A stretch of 64,000 nucleotides of DNA. Source: Actinomycetota bacterium. GTDB taxonomy: Bacteria > Actinomycetota > Actinomycetes > Actinomycetales > Dermatophilaceae. Both the position numbers and the translations under genes were made by a program. Below are positions 17,813 to 25,816 of the stretch, piece by piece (position 1 is the stretch's first letter; each line of letters begins with the position of its first letter). Below the pieces are notes generated by a model. That model made no database searches and was not told where the DNA came from. It saw only the letters and a list, made by a program, of their open reading frames with translations. The stretch lies in assembly GCA_020161815.1 (NCBI GenBank), contig JAIUOP010000008.1, forward strand, positions 52,948-116,947, read 5' to 3'.

Positions 17813-18892
17813 TCAGCGGGTGCAGCTCGCCAGGTCGCCTGTGGCGGCCTTGGCGATCGCCTCGACGGCGGCGCGGGCCTGGTCGAAGGTCGCGACCTTG
17901 ACGACCCGCAGGCCGTCCGGCACGTGATCGACGACCTCGTCGCAGTTGTCGGCGGGGGCGAGGAACCAGCGGGCCCCTCCGGAGCGCGCCCCGGCGAGCT
18001 TCTGGCGGATGCCTCCGATCGGGCCCACCGATCCGTCGTCGGAGATCGTGCCCGTGCCGGCGATCGGCTGGTCGCCGGGCAGCGCGCCCGGCGTCAGGTG
18101 GTCATAGATCGCCAGCGAGAACATCAGGCCGGCGGAGGGGCCACCGACCGCGCCGGCGTGGATGGTCACCGGCGTCGGCAGGTCGTAGCGGCCGGCCATG
18201 AGGATCCCGACCGAGGCCACGCCGTCTCGGGCGACCGCCACCACGGACAGCGGCACCTCGGCGCCGGCACGGCGGACGGTGAAGGAGATCGTGTCACCGG
18301 GAGCCCTGGCCCGGACCGCCTCCCGGACCTGCGCGGGCGCCGACGTCGCCACTCCGTCGACGGCCAGGATGACATCGCCCTTGTCGAAGACACCCGAGGC
18401 CGGGGCGCCGTCGACCACGCCGGTCACCTCGGTGTGGACGCCGACCTCCTGCCCCGCGGCCCGCTCGGCCACGGCCGCCGCGACCTGCTGGGAGTCGGCC
18501 ATCTCCGCGGCGTTCTCCTCCTGCACCTGCGTGCGCGTGGACTGGGGCGGGAACAGCCGGGACTCGTCGTAGACGTCCTGGCTGGGGTCGAGGGCGGCTC
18601 CGAGGAGGTCGAAGGCGGTGACCCGCTGGCCAGGGCCCCCGAGGACGCGGACCGTGGTGAAGTACAGCCTGCCCTCCGCTGCCTCCGTGGAACCCTCCAC
18701 CTGGACGATGGGCTGCCCGTCGACCGTGCCGAGGGTGTTCGTGATCGGCCCCGGCGACATCACGGCATACGGGAGCGGGATCAGCGAGGCGACCGCGGCG
18801 AGCGCGATGAGGAGCAGGCTCGCGGTGAGCACGCCACCCACCCAGCGCGAGGGTCGACGGGGGTCGTCGGCCTCCGCGAGGGGTGCGCTCAC
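17813..18892 (-). CDS. YlbL-like membrane protease with PDZ and Lon-type catalytic domain
   Basis: A 359-residue protein. One membrane anchor near residues 22-42 (VLTASLLLIALAAVASLIP) is followed by a PDZ domain (about 150-235, GDVILAVDGVATSAP) and a Lon-like serine protease domain with catalytic Ser in GAVGGPSAGLMFSLAIYD and catalytic Lys in VGPIGGIRQKLAGAR. The active site faces outside the cell. The GTG start at 18892 overlaps the moaE stop (GTGA); a start five codons upstream is possible. The substrate is unknown. Confidence 0.9.
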   Translation of the reverse strand: MSAPLAEADDPRRPSRWVGGVLTASLLLIALAAVASLIPLPYAVMSPGPITNTLGTVDGQPIVQVEGSTEAAEGRLYFTTVRVLGGPGQRVTAFDLLGAALDPSQDVYDESRLFPPQSTRTQVQEENAAEMADSQQVAAAVAERAAGQEVGVHTEVTGVVDGAPASGVFDKGDVILAVDGVATSAPAQVREAVRARAPGDTISFTVRRAGAEVPLSVVAVARDGVASVGILMAGRYDLPTPVTIHAGAVGGPSAGLMFSLAIYDHLTPGALPGDQPIAGTGTISDDGSVGPIGGIRQKLAGARSGGARWFLAPADNCDEVVDHVPDGLRVVKVATFDQARAAVEAIAKAATGDLASCTR

Positions 18893-19326
18893 GGAAGGCC
18901 CACCCATTCGGTGCTGCCGTCGTCGAAGCGCTGGTGCTTCCAGATCGGCACCTCGCTCTTGAGGGTGTCGATGAGGTCGCGGGCGGCACCGAAGGCCTCG
19001 CCCCGGTGCGGCGCACTGACGGCGACGACGACGGCCAGGTCACCGATCTCGAGCGCCCCCACCCGATGCACGGCGGCCAGGCGCACGCCGGGAGTGCGGG
19101 AAGCCACGGCAGCGCACACCTCGGCGAGGCGGTCGGCGGCACTGGGGTGCGCCGAGTAGTCGAGGGCGTCGACGCCCACACCGTGGTCGTGGTCACGGAC
19201 CAGGCCGATGAAGGTGACCAGTGCCCCACAGCTGGGGTGCCGGACCGCCGCGATCGCCTCGTCGACCGAGAGGGGTTGCTCCCGCAGCGCGGCCAGCGTC
19301 GTCACGGACGTGGGGGCGCTGGACAT
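18889..19326 (-). CDS. moaE: molybdopterin synthase catalytic subunit
   Basis: A 145-residue protein. MoaE with MoaD converts cyclic pyranopterin monophosphate to molybdopterin. Signature segments: FIGLVRDHDHG, HRVGALEIGDLAVVVAVSAPHRGEAF and KSEVPIWKHQ with the catalytic lysines. GAGGAG lies 6 bases before the ATG. No moaD is present nearby; it must be elsewhere. moeZ at 36701 could activate MoaD-like sulfur carriers. Confidence 0.93.
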   Translation of the reverse strand: MSSAPTSVTTLAALREQPLSVDEAIAAVRHPSCGALVTFIGLVRDHDHGVGVDALDYSAHPSAADRLAEVCAAVASRTPGVRLAAVHRVGALEIGDLAVVVAVSAPHRGEAFGAARDLIDTLKSEVPIWKHQRFDDGSTEWVGLP

Positions 19327-19420
19327 CTCGCTCCTCGAAATCGGGCCGGACGGGAACCATTGCCGGGCCCCCATGGTTGGGTAGGAAGGCACCCATCCTC
19401 TCAGGCTCCAGGAGCAGCTC

Positions 19421-20860
19421 GTGACCAGCGCCGACCCGCCCGCATCCCCCGACCCGGGCGACCCGCAGGGGCTGCCGCCGGAGCTGGAGAAGCTGTGGCG
19501 CGACCTCACCGGGGGCGCCGAGCTCCCCGACGAGGTGCGCCAGATGCTTGCCGGCGCCGGGCTGGAGCAGCTCGACCCCCAGATGATGGGGCTGTTGACC
19601 CAGCAGATGCAGGGCCTCTTCGGCGGATCTGGTGGTGAGGGCGGCTTCGACGACGAGCGCGCGACGTCGATGGCGCGCACCGTCGCCGCCGCTGAGGGAG
19701 ATCCCTCGATCACCACCGCGGAGCAGGACCGCGTGCGCGACAGCGTGCGCACGGCCGACCTGTGGTTGGACCCGGTGACCGACCTGGCCGCTCCCGGACT
19801 CGTCGGTCGGGCCTGGAGCCGGGCCGAGTGGGTCGAGGCGACGATGGCCCGGTGGGCGGACCTGGTCGAGCCGGTCAGCGAGGGCGTCGCTGACGCCGTC
19901 CAGGGCGCCATCGGCCGCCAGCTCGGCCGACTGGGCGAGGGCGACCTGCCCGCCGGCCTGCTCCCGGCGGGCATGAACCCGGCCGCCATGATGGGCCAGG
20001 TCGAGGGGATGATGCGCCGGCTTCACGCGGGCCTCTTCTCCGCCCAGGTCGGCCAAGGAGTCGGCACCCTCGCCACCGAGGTCCTCTCGGGCTGTGAGCC
20101 GGCGCTGCCCCTCGTGGCCAGCCCCACCGTCGCCCTCCTCCCCCGCAACATCTCGGCCTTCGCCGAGGGCCTGGACCTCGACGCCGGCGAGGTGATGCTG
20201 CACGTCGCCGCGCGCGAGGCGGCCAGGGCACGCCTGTTCCACGCCGCGCCCTGGCTCGGCCCGCACCTGCTCGCTGCCGTGCGTGACTACGCCGCCGGGA
20301 TCGTCATCGACACCGACGCCATCGAGGCCGGGCTGGCCGGAGTGGACCCCAGCGACCCGGAGGCGATGCGGTCGGCCCTCGAAGGACGCCTCTTCGCCCC
20401 GCCGGCGCGCACACCGGCGCAACAGCGTGCCCTCACCCGCCTGGAGTCGACGTTGGCGCTTGTCGAGGGCTGGGTCGATGTCGTCGCGAGCGCCGCGGTG
20501 GCCGGCCACCTCCCGCATGCCGAGGCCCTCGGCGAGGCCGTGCGCCGACGCCGGGCCGGCGGTGGTCCCGCCGAGCGCACCTTCGGGGCGCTCGTGGGCC
20601 TGGAGCTGCGGCCACGGCGGCTGCGTGACGCGGTCAACCTCTTCGCCGCCCTGGAGGCGGCCGGTGGGGCCGGCCTGCGCGACAGCGCGTGGTCCCATCC
20701 CGACCTGGCGCCCTCGGCGGACGACCTCGACGACCCGCTCGGCTACGTCGAGCGGCTCACGACCCCCGCGACCGATGGCTTCGACGCGGAGCTGGCGGAC
20801 CTGCTGCGCGGTTCCACCGAGGGCGAGGCCCCCGGTGGCCGCCCACCCACCGATGGCTGA
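19421..20860 (+). CDS. DUF2342/COG5282 putative zinc-dependent hydrolase
   Basis: A 479-residue soluble protein of an actinobacterial family annotated as zinc-dependent metalloprotease or coenzyme F420-related hydrolase. N-terminal half: LPPELEKLWRDL and helical repeats. The helix where peptidases carry HExxH reads VAAREAARARLFHAAPWL, so Glu is kept but the flanking His residues are not in the usual spacing; catalytic activity is therefore uncertain. GTG start with GGAGCAG seven bases upstream. The stop overlaps the Nudix gene by 8 bases (ATGGCTGA). Confidence 0.8.
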   Translation: MTSADPPASPDPGDPQGLPPELEKLWRDLTGGAELPDEVRQMLAGAGLEQLDPQMMGLLTQQMQGLFGGSGGEGGFDDERATSMARTVAAAEGDPSITTAEQDRVRDSVRTADLWLDPVTDLAAPGLVGRAWSRAEWVEATMARWADLVEPVSEGVADAVQGAIGRQLGRLGEGDLPAGLLPAGMNPAAMMGQVEGMMRRLHAGLFSAQVGQGVGTLATEVLSGCEPALPLVASPTVALLPRNISAFAEGLDLDAGEVMLHVAAREAARARLFHAAPWLGPHLLAAVRDYAAGIVIDTDAIEAGLAGVDPSDPEAMRSALEGRLFAPPARTPAQQRALTRLESTLALVEGWVDVVASAAVAGHLPHAEALGEAVRRRRAGGGPAERTFGALVGLELRPRRLRDAVNLFAALEAAGGAGLRDSAWSHPDLAPSADDLDDPLGYVERLTTPATDGFDAELADLLRGSTEGEAPGGRPPTDG

Positions 20861-21440
20861 CCCGAGCGGTCCGGCCGGCTCGGCGAGCTCGCCCCACGCG
20901 CACCTGTGGCGGTCCGCGGTGGCCGAGCTCACGGCATACACGCCCTCGACCGGGGAGCAGGCCCGGTTGCGGGAGGACTACCTCGCCCACCTGGCCCGTC
21001 ACGCGGACGGCGTCGTCAAGACCGGGCCGCCGGCGCACCTGACCGCCTCCTGCCTGGTCCTCGACGAGTCGCTGGACCGGGTGCTGCTCACCCACCACCG
21101 CCGGGCCCGGCGCTGGTTCCAGTTCGGCGGGCACCTCGAGACCACCGACCCCGGCCTGTGGGCGGCCGCGGCGCGCGAGGGCCGGGAGGAGTCCGGCATC
21201 GCGACGCTCGCGCCGGGTCCGGCGATCATCGAGCTCAACCGGCACCGGCTCGAGGGAGACTTCGGGCGCTGCCGGGAGCACCTCGACGTGCGGTATGCCG
21301 CACTCGTCCCCGTCGGCAGCCGGCCGCAGGTGTCGGGCGAATCCCTCGACGTGCAGTGGTGGCCGGTCGACGCCCTGCCCGAGGGACCGCAGGGCGAGGT
21401 CGCCGACCTGGTCCGGGCGGCGCGCTCAGCCCTGGGCTGA
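20853..21440 (+). CDS. Nudix hydrolase
   Basis: A 195-residue protein. The Nudix core is visible as GGHLETTDPGLWAAAARE followed by GREESGIA, containing the REGREESG helix that binds magnesium; the Glu usually six residues after the first Gly is replaced by Asp. The substrate cannot be predicted. Translation is coupled to the DUF2342 gene through an 8-base overlap. The 3' end overlaps the convergent peptidase gene by 15 bases. Confidence 0.88.
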   Translation: MADPSGPAGSASSPHAHLWRSAVAELTAYTPSTGEQARLREDYLAHLARHADGVVKTGPPAHLTASCLVLDESLDRVLLTHHRRARRWFQFGGHLETTDPGLWAAAAREGREESGIATLAPGPAIIELNRHRLEGDFGRCREHLDVRYAALVPVGSRPQVSGESLDVQWWPVDALPEGPQGEVADLVRAARSALG

Positions 21441-21800
21441 GCGGCCGGCCGCGGCGAGGTGGGCGCGCGCGTCCGCCAGATGGGGATAGGACGCGAGGAG
21501 GGTCCAGAAGCCGGGACCGTGCCCCGCGATGAGCAGGTGGGCGAGCTCGTGGAGGAGGACGTAGTCACGGACGTGGGCCGGCATGGGCGCGACCTGGTGG
21601 GAGATCCGGATCGTGCGTGCCAGGGGCGTGCAGCTCCCCCACCGCCGGGTCATCGTCTCCACCCAGCGCACGCTCTCCGGGCGGGCATGGCCGCCGAGGT
21701 AGCGGCGGGAGAGCTGGTGGGCCCGCCGGGCCAGGTGGGCATCGGAGAGCCGGCCGCACCCGTGCGCAGCCGCGTTGCCGTCCCCCGTGACGGTGCTCAT
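21426..21800 (-). CDS. M48/YgjP-like metallopeptidase domain protein
   Basis: A 124-residue protein with the WLM/YgjP-type active site: RRWGSCTPLARTIRIS, then VLLHELAHLLIAGHGPGFW, where HELAH and the following His supply three zinc ligands and Glu the catalytic base. Short versions of this family act as stand-alone peptidase domains of unknown target. Start at ATG 21800; a terminal Ala-rich stretch precedes the stop. Convergent with the Nudix gene. Confidence 0.88.
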   Translation of the reverse strand: MSTVTGDGNAAAHGCGRLSDAHLARRAHQLSRRYLGGHARPESVRWVETMTRRWGSCTPLARTIRISHQVAPMPAHVRDYVLLHELAHLLIAGHGPGFWTLLASYPHLADARAHLAAAGRSAQG

Positions 21801-21978
21801 GACCGGACTCTAGGGCACCGGCGTGCTTGATGAGGCGTTTGGGACTGATGTGACCAGAGTGATCAGGTTGGGCGCCCGCCACGCCGAGGTGACCTCCGAA
21901 CCGGTCAGTGCGCTGGTCTAGGGTTTCAGGGTCCGGGCCGCTGTGGCGGCACCCCCCAACGACCAGCAAGGAGATGTC

Positions 21979-22140
21979 ATGGCTGACGAGACCTACAAGG
22001 GCGAGTTCTACTGCGTGAAGTGCAAGGCCAAGCGTGAGGCCGAGGGCAAGGTTGTCGTGTCCGACAACGGCCGCCGCATGGCCAAGGGCAAGTGCCCCGA
22101 GTGCGGCACCAACCTCAACCGCATCCTCGGCAAGGCCTGA
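21979..22140 (+). CDS. DUF5679 zinc-ribbon protein
   Basis: A 53-residue protein with two CxxC knuckles, YCVKCKAKRE and GKCPECGTNLNRI, forming a zinc ribbon. It is a small, highly conserved actinobacterial protein of unknown function. AAGGAG lies 7 bases before the ATG at 21979, ruling out the longer reading from 21943. A strong terminator follows, so it is its own transcription unit. Confidence 0.9.
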   Translation: MADETYKGEFYCVKCKAKREAEGKVVVSDNGRRMAKGKCPECGTNLNRILGKA

Positions 22141-22155
22141 GCGCCCTCGCCCGAC

Positions 22156-22192
22156 CAAGGGCCCGACCCCTCCCTGGGGGGTCGGGCCCTTG
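22156..22192 (+). terminator. intrinsic terminator after the DUF5679 gene
   Basis: A perfect 15-base stem, CAAGGGCCCGACCCC against GGGGTCGGGCCCTTG, with a 7-base loop and a short T-containing tail, 15 bases after the stop codon. Confidence 0.85.
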
Positions 22193-22279
22193 TCCGTTCC
22201 CGGGGCCGTGACACGGGCCTGTGGATGACGGCCGGGCCGCCCGGCGCCCTTCTGCCAGATTGGGCGCAGGAGGTGGACC

Positions 22280-22891
22280 ATGGACCCCAGGCCACAGCTG
22301 TTGTCAGCGCTCGCCGTCGTCGTGGACGGCCGCGGCGCCCCGGCGGCGCGCGTCGCCGCCTCGCTGCGCGCCGTCGGTGTCGGGCGTGTCGCTCATGGCA
22401 CGTATGCCGCCGAGCCGGCCCTGTGGAGCGCTCACCCGTGGGCCGGGGTCGTCTTCGTCCGGGACCGGGCCCTCGACCCCTCCGTCGCGGAGCCCTGGCG
22501 GCGCGGCGGCGTCCTCCACCTGCCGGTGCGGGTCGACGCCGAGGGGGCAGAGGTGGGGCCGCTCGTGCTTCCCGGTCGGACGAGCTGCGCCCGCTGCCAC
22601 GCCATGGTGCGGGCGCTGGCGGCGCGCACGCCTCGGGAGGTGCCGGCAACGGCCCCGTCCGGCACCTCGCCACGTCCGGCCGACCCGGCCACGATCGAGC
22701 TGGCCGCGGCGATCGCGGCGCTCACCGTCCGACAGGCCCTGCTCGGTGACCACGACCTGGCCGGGGTGTCGAGCGAGTTCCGCTCCGGCCGCCCGGAGGT
22801 GGTGCACCGGCACTGGCCCCGCCAGCTCGACTGCTCGTGCGGCGACCGGGCGAGAGCACCCTGGGCGGCACACGCGACAATGGGTGCGTGA
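22280..22891 (+). CDS. ThiF/cyclodehydratase-like protein of unknown function
   Basis: A 203-residue protein. The segment EVGPLVLPGRTSCARCHAMV, followed by a helical region ending VRQALLGDHDL, resembles the C-terminal part of ThiF-like proteins of the thiazole/oxazole-modified peptide cyclodehydratase type (typically GPLVVPGRSACLRCLD). The nucleotide-binding E1 core is absent, so it is a reduced relative. Remaining Cys pairs (CARC and CSC near the C-terminus) could bind zinc. CAGGAGGTGG lies 5 bases before the ATG. Its stop overlaps the ABC1 kinase start as GTGA. No leader peptide or other modification enzyme was seen nearby. Confidence 0.65.
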   Translation: MDPRPQLLSALAVVVDGRGAPAARVAASLRAVGVGRVAHGTYAAEPALWSAHPWAGVVFVRDRALDPSVAEPWRRGGVLHLPVRVDAEGAEVGPLVLPGRTSCARCHAMVRALAARTPREVPATAPSGTSPRPADPATIELAAAIAALTVRQALLGDHDLAGVSSEFRSGRPEVVHRHWPRQLDCSCGDRARAPWAAHATMGA

Positions 22892-24225
22892 GCGAGATCC
22901 CCCGCCGGGCCATCAGCCGATCGGTGCGCCTGGCCAGCCTCCCCCTCGGCCATGCCGGACGGGTGGCCCTGGGCCTGGGCAAGCGGATGGGGGGTGCCCC
23001 GGCCGAGGCCGTGGCCGCAGAGGTCCAGGCGCGCACCGCGGCCCAGCTCTTCAGCGTGCTCGGGCAGCTCAAGGGCGGCGCGATGAAGTTCGGCCAAGCG
23101 CTCTCGGTGCTCGAGGCCGCGCTGCCCGAGGAGGTGGCCGCCCCCTACCGCGCCACGCTGACCAAGCTGCAGGACGCAGCCCCGCCAATGCCGGCCCGCA
23201 CCGTCCACTCGATCCTCGCCGTCGAGCTCGGCCCCCGCTGGCGGACGGCGAAGTTCCAGGAGTTCGACGACGTCCCGGTCGCCTCGGCCTCGATCGGCCA
23301 GGTGCACCGAGCCACGTGGCGCGACGGTCGCCCCGTCGCCGTCAAGGTCCAGTACCCCGGGGCCGGGCCGGCCCTCATGAGCGACCTGGTCCAGCTCTCC
23401 CGCGTCGCCCGCCTCGCGGGCACCTGGATCCCCGGTGTCGACGTGGCACCGATCATGGCCGAGCTCGTGGAGCGGATGGAGGAGGAGCTCGACTACACGA
23501 TCGAGGCCCAGCACCAGCGGACCTTCGCGCGCGCCTTCCGCGGTGATGCCGACGTGGCGATCCCCGACGTCCTCGCCGCCTCCGAGACCGTCATCGTCTC
23601 GGAGTGGCTCGAGGGCACGCCGCTGTCCCGGGTCATCGCCGAGGGCAGTCCGGCCGAGCGTGACGCCGCCGCGGCGCTCTACCTCGAGTTCCTGCTCCGC
23701 GGCCCGAACCGGGCCCGCCTGCTCCACGCGGACCCCCACCCCGGCAACTTCCGGATCACCCCGGACGGTCGCCTCGGCGTGCTCGACTTCGGTGCCGTCG
23801 ACCGTCTCCCCCACGGCCTGCCGGCCGCCATGGGACGCCTGGTGAGTCAGGCCGTGGCCGGCGATGCGGAGGCCCTGGCTGAGGGGCTGCGTTCCGAAGG
23901 GTTCCTGCGGCCGGGCGTGAACGTCGACGCGCAGGCCCTCCTCGACTTCCTCGCGCCCTTCCTCGAGCCGCTGCACCACGAGGAGTACACCCTCGACCGG
24001 GCCTGGCTGCGGGCCCAGGCCGCACGCATCCAGGATCCACGGCGTCCGGACTTCTTCGTGGGGACCCGGCTCAACCTCCCGCCCGAGTACCTCCTCATCC
24101 ACCGCGTGTGGCTCGGTGGCATCGGGGTGCTCGCCCAGATCGGCGGCACGATCCCGATGCGTGAGCTGATGACGGCGCACCTGCCCGGGATCGACGAGGC
24201 GATGCTGCCGCCGATCGAGGGCTGA
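22888..24225 (+). CDS. ABC1/UbiB family atypical protein kinase
   Basis: A 445-residue protein. Family motifs: the Lys-Phe-Gly-Gln motif in GGAMKFGQALSVLEAALP (about 61-78), ASIGQVHRATW, VAVKVQYPG with the ATP-binding Lys, HADPHPGNF and LDFGAVDRL, corresponding to the catalytic and metal-binding loops. Bacterial UbiB relatives act in quinone biosynthesis or lipid homeostasis; in actinobacteria the target is not known. The start is a GTG overlapping the stop of the upstream ThiF-like gene. Confidence 0.9.
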   Translation: MSEIPRRAISRSVRLASLPLGHAGRVALGLGKRMGGAPAEAVAAEVQARTAAQLFSVLGQLKGGAMKFGQALSVLEAALPEEVAAPYRATLTKLQDAAPPMPARTVHSILAVELGPRWRTAKFQEFDDVPVASASIGQVHRATWRDGRPVAVKVQYPGAGPALMSDLVQLSRVARLAGTWIPGVDVAPIMAELVERMEEELDYTIEAQHQRTFARAFRGDADVAIPDVLAASETVIVSEWLEGTPLSRVIAEGSPAERDAAAALYLEFLLRGPNRARLLHADPHPGNFRITPDGRLGVLDFGAVDRLPHGLPAAMGRLVSQAVAGDAEALAEGLRSEGFLRPGVNVDAQALLDFLAPFLEPLHHEEYTLDRAWLRAQAARIQDPRRPDFFVGTRLNLPPEYLLIHRVWLGGIGVLAQIGGTIPMRELMTAHLPGIDEAMLPPIEG

Positions 24226-24242
24226 GGGTCAGCCGCTGAGGT

Positions 24243-24437
24243 TCACCACCAGGCGGAGTCGAGCTTGCCCTCGATGGCGCGGGCATGGGTGCGGACGCAG
24301 GACGCGCAGGTCCACACCTCGCGCCCGGCCTCCCGGCCCCGCGACCACGTGAGCCGGGCCAGCGCCTCCTGATCGGCGTCGATGCAGGTGGCCCCGCACG
24401 TGGTGCAGGTGGGGGGCCGCTCCGGTCCTTGTGTCAC
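24243..24437 (-). CDS. small zinc-ribbon protein coupled to a DNA glycosylase gene
   Basis: A 64-residue protein with two CxxC knuckles: PTCTTCGATCID and WTCASCVRTHARAIEGK, ending LDSAWW. The GTG start at 24437 overlaps the stop of the glycosylase gene (GTGA), a strong sign that it is translated. The paired knuckles with a histidine-rich helix suggest nucleic-acid or protein binding, but no family was recognised. Confidence 0.72.
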   Translation of the reverse strand: MTQGPERPPTCTTCGATCIDADQEALARLTWSRGREAGREVWTCASCVRTHARAIEGKLDSAWW

Positions 24438-25003
24438 GCTCCCGCCCGGGCGACGGCCTTGGCCTGCTTCTTGAAGTCGCGGACCTTGAGCAGGCTCTCC
24501 TCGTCGACGACATCGGCGACCGAGCGGAAGCTGCCCGGCTCGGCATACGCACCGCAGGCCTGCTCCCATCCCGGCGGGCGGATCCCGAGCTGCTTGCCGA
24601 GCAGGGCCGCGAAGATCTTCGCCTTCTGCTCGCCGAACCCCGGCAGGCCACGGAGGCGGCGCACCAGCTCGGCACCGTCGGCCGCCTCGGTCCACACCCG
24701 GGTCACGTCCCCGGCGTACTCGTCGACGACGACGCGCGCGAGGGCCTGGATGCGGCCGGCCATCGAGCGGCCGTAGCGGTGCACCGCGGGCGGGGTGGCG
24801 CACAGGTCGGCGAAGGACTCCGGCTCGGCGTCGGCCAGCCGCGCCGGATCCAGGGTGCCGAACCGCTCGAGCACCTTCGCCGGCCCGGCGAAGGCGCGCT
24901 CCATCGGGAACTGCTGGTCCAGGAGCATGCCGATCGTCAGCGCGAACGGGTCCGAGGTCAGGACCTCGTCGGCTTCGCTGTCCTGGGCGATCTGCAGGCG
25001 CAT
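24434..25003 (-). CDS. HhH-GPD family DNA glycosylase-like protein
   Basis: A 189-residue protein with a helix-hairpin-helix motif LRGLPGFGEQKAKIFAALLG (about 121-140), the DNA-binding element of base excision glycosylases. N-terminal DPFALTIGMLLDQQFPMERA resembles the interface helix of the Ogg/Nth superfamily. The catalytic Asp normally after the GPG/D loop is not evident (GWEQACGAYAE), so substrate and activity are unclear. It is a common short actinobacterial variant. Start at ATG 25003. Confidence 0.82.
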   Translation of the reverse strand: MRLQIAQDSEADEVLTSDPFALTIGMLLDQQFPMERAFAGPAKVLERFGTLDPARLADAEPESFADLCATPPAVHRYGRSMAGRIQALARVVVDEYAGDVTRVWTEAADGAELVRRLRGLPGFGEQKAKIFAALLGKQLGIRPPGWEQACGAYAEPGSFRSVADVVDEESLLKVRDFKKQAKAVARAGA

Positions 25004-25066
25004 GGCCCGATGCTCTCACGAGGGAGGGCACCGGGCCATGGGCCCGACCGGCTGCCGAGGACGGAC

Positions 25067-25351
25067 TCAGGCAGCCACGGTCTCCTTCCGGGGCCGGCCC
25101 CGCGGACGCTTGCGCGCCACGAGGACACCGCGCTCGAAGAGCTCGCCGCCCCAGATGCCCCAGGAGACCTCCGCCTCGAGGGCGTGGGCGAGGCAGAGCT
25201 CGACGGCCGGGCAGGTGGCGCACAGGGCCTTGGCGAACTCCACGTCCTCCGGCGTCTGGGCGAACCAGATCTCCGCGTCGTGGACACGGCAGGGCACGAG
25301 GTCCGTGCGCTCGATGACCTCGAGGAGCGTGAAGAGGTCGAGGTCGTTCAT
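25067..25351 (-). CDS. whiB7: WhiB7-type redox-sensing transcriptional regulator
   Basis: A 94-residue protein. The four Cys ligands of the iron-sulfur cluster are in LVPCRV, CATCPAVELC; the turn WGIWGGE follows, and a C-terminal AT-hook KRPRGRPRKETVAA marks the WhiB7/WblC subgroup, which in other actinobacteria activates intrinsic antibiotic-resistance genes. As in M. tuberculosis it lies just downstream of uvrD2. The start at 25351 has AGGAGGT seven bases upstream and gives the usual length; an ATG at 25435 in the same frame would add 28 unconserved residues. A long leader with an upstream ORF and terminator precedes it. Confidence 0.92.
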   Translation of the reverse strand: MNDLDLFTLLEVIERTDLVPCRVHDAEIWFAQTPEDVEFAKALCATCPAVELCLAHALEAEVSWGIWGGELFERGVLVARKRPRGRPRKETVAA

Positions 25352-25472
25352 GGGTGTCACCTCCTGGGTGATCTCGGGAAGGGTGGTCCCGGTGGGGCTC
25401 GGGGTCGGCACGAGGGTGTGGCCGGTGGCAGTCATGCGGTGGTCCTTGGTGGGCGGTGGTCGATCAACGACA

Positions 25473-25507
25473 AGGGCCGCTCATCCCGAGTCGGGATGAG
25501 CGGCCCT
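25473..25507 (-). terminator. intrinsic terminator in the whiB7 leader (attenuator)
   Basis: Reverse-strand stem AGGGCCGCTCATCCC / GGGATGAGCGGCCCT, 15 perfect pairs around GACTC, followed by TTGTCGTTG. It stands 14 bases after the upstream ORF stop and 121 bases before the whiB7 start. A near-copy of its left arm, GCCGCTCACCC, occurs in the last codons of the upstream ORF (25528-25538) and could compete for the right arm. This is the layout expected of antibiotic-responsive transcription attenuation in whiB7/wblC leaders. Confidence 0.8.
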
Positions 25508-25521
25508 GGCAGGCGCTCGGC

Positions 25522-25710
25522 TCAGCGGGTGAGCGGCGGTCCTGACAGGGACGTGATCCGGACGGGGGCGACGGCATCGATGTCGGCGCGGTCAGCGGCG
25601 AGGGCGCCAACGCGGGCGGCCTTGGCGGCGTAGGCGGTCATGGCGGAGTCCATCGACTCGGCGCACGGGCGCGCAGCATCGGCTCCGGTCGTGAGGGTGA
25701 ACGTGGTCAC
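25522..25710 (-). CDS. upstream ORF of whiB7 (leader peptide candidate)
   Basis: A 62-codon ORF starting GTG with GGAGGT six bases upstream, so it should be translated. The product begins VTTFTLTTGADAARPCAESM and ends SLSGPPLTR; no domain is recognised. It is the only ORF between the predicted promoter (25767-25796) and the terminator (25473-25507) that precede whiB7. Known whiB7/wblC leaders carry a translated uORF whose stalling under antibiotic prevents termination; this ORF fits that role by position. The longer frame reaching 25893 runs into uvrD2 and is not supported. Confidence 0.72.
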   Translation of the reverse strand: MTTFTLTTGADAARPCAESMDSAMTAYAAKAARVGALAADRADIDAVAPVRITSLSGPPLTR

Positions 25711-25766
25711 TGGGGAACCTCCTTCGCACGCGATGCTCGCACGCGCTCGCCCGAGCGCGTCCTCGA

Positions 25767-25796
25767 AGAGTAGGAGAGACACCGATCGGCCCGCAA
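25767..25796 (-). promoter_or_regulatory. predicted whiB7 promoter
   Basis: Reverse-strand TTGCGG (25791-25796) and TACTCT (25767-25772) with 18 bases between. A TTAATT patch lies just upstream of the -35 element, where known whiB7 promoters carry an AT-rich stretch needed for self-activation with sigma A. The predicted leader is about 400 bases long. Confidence 0.55.
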
Positions 25797-25816
25797 CGCA
25801 ATTAACGGCGGGCCGC

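Noticed and set aside
22280..22891. A thiazole/oxazole-modified peptide cluster
   Set aside because: Only a partial ThiF-like C-terminal segment is present; no YcaO protein, dehydrogenase or leader peptide is nearby.
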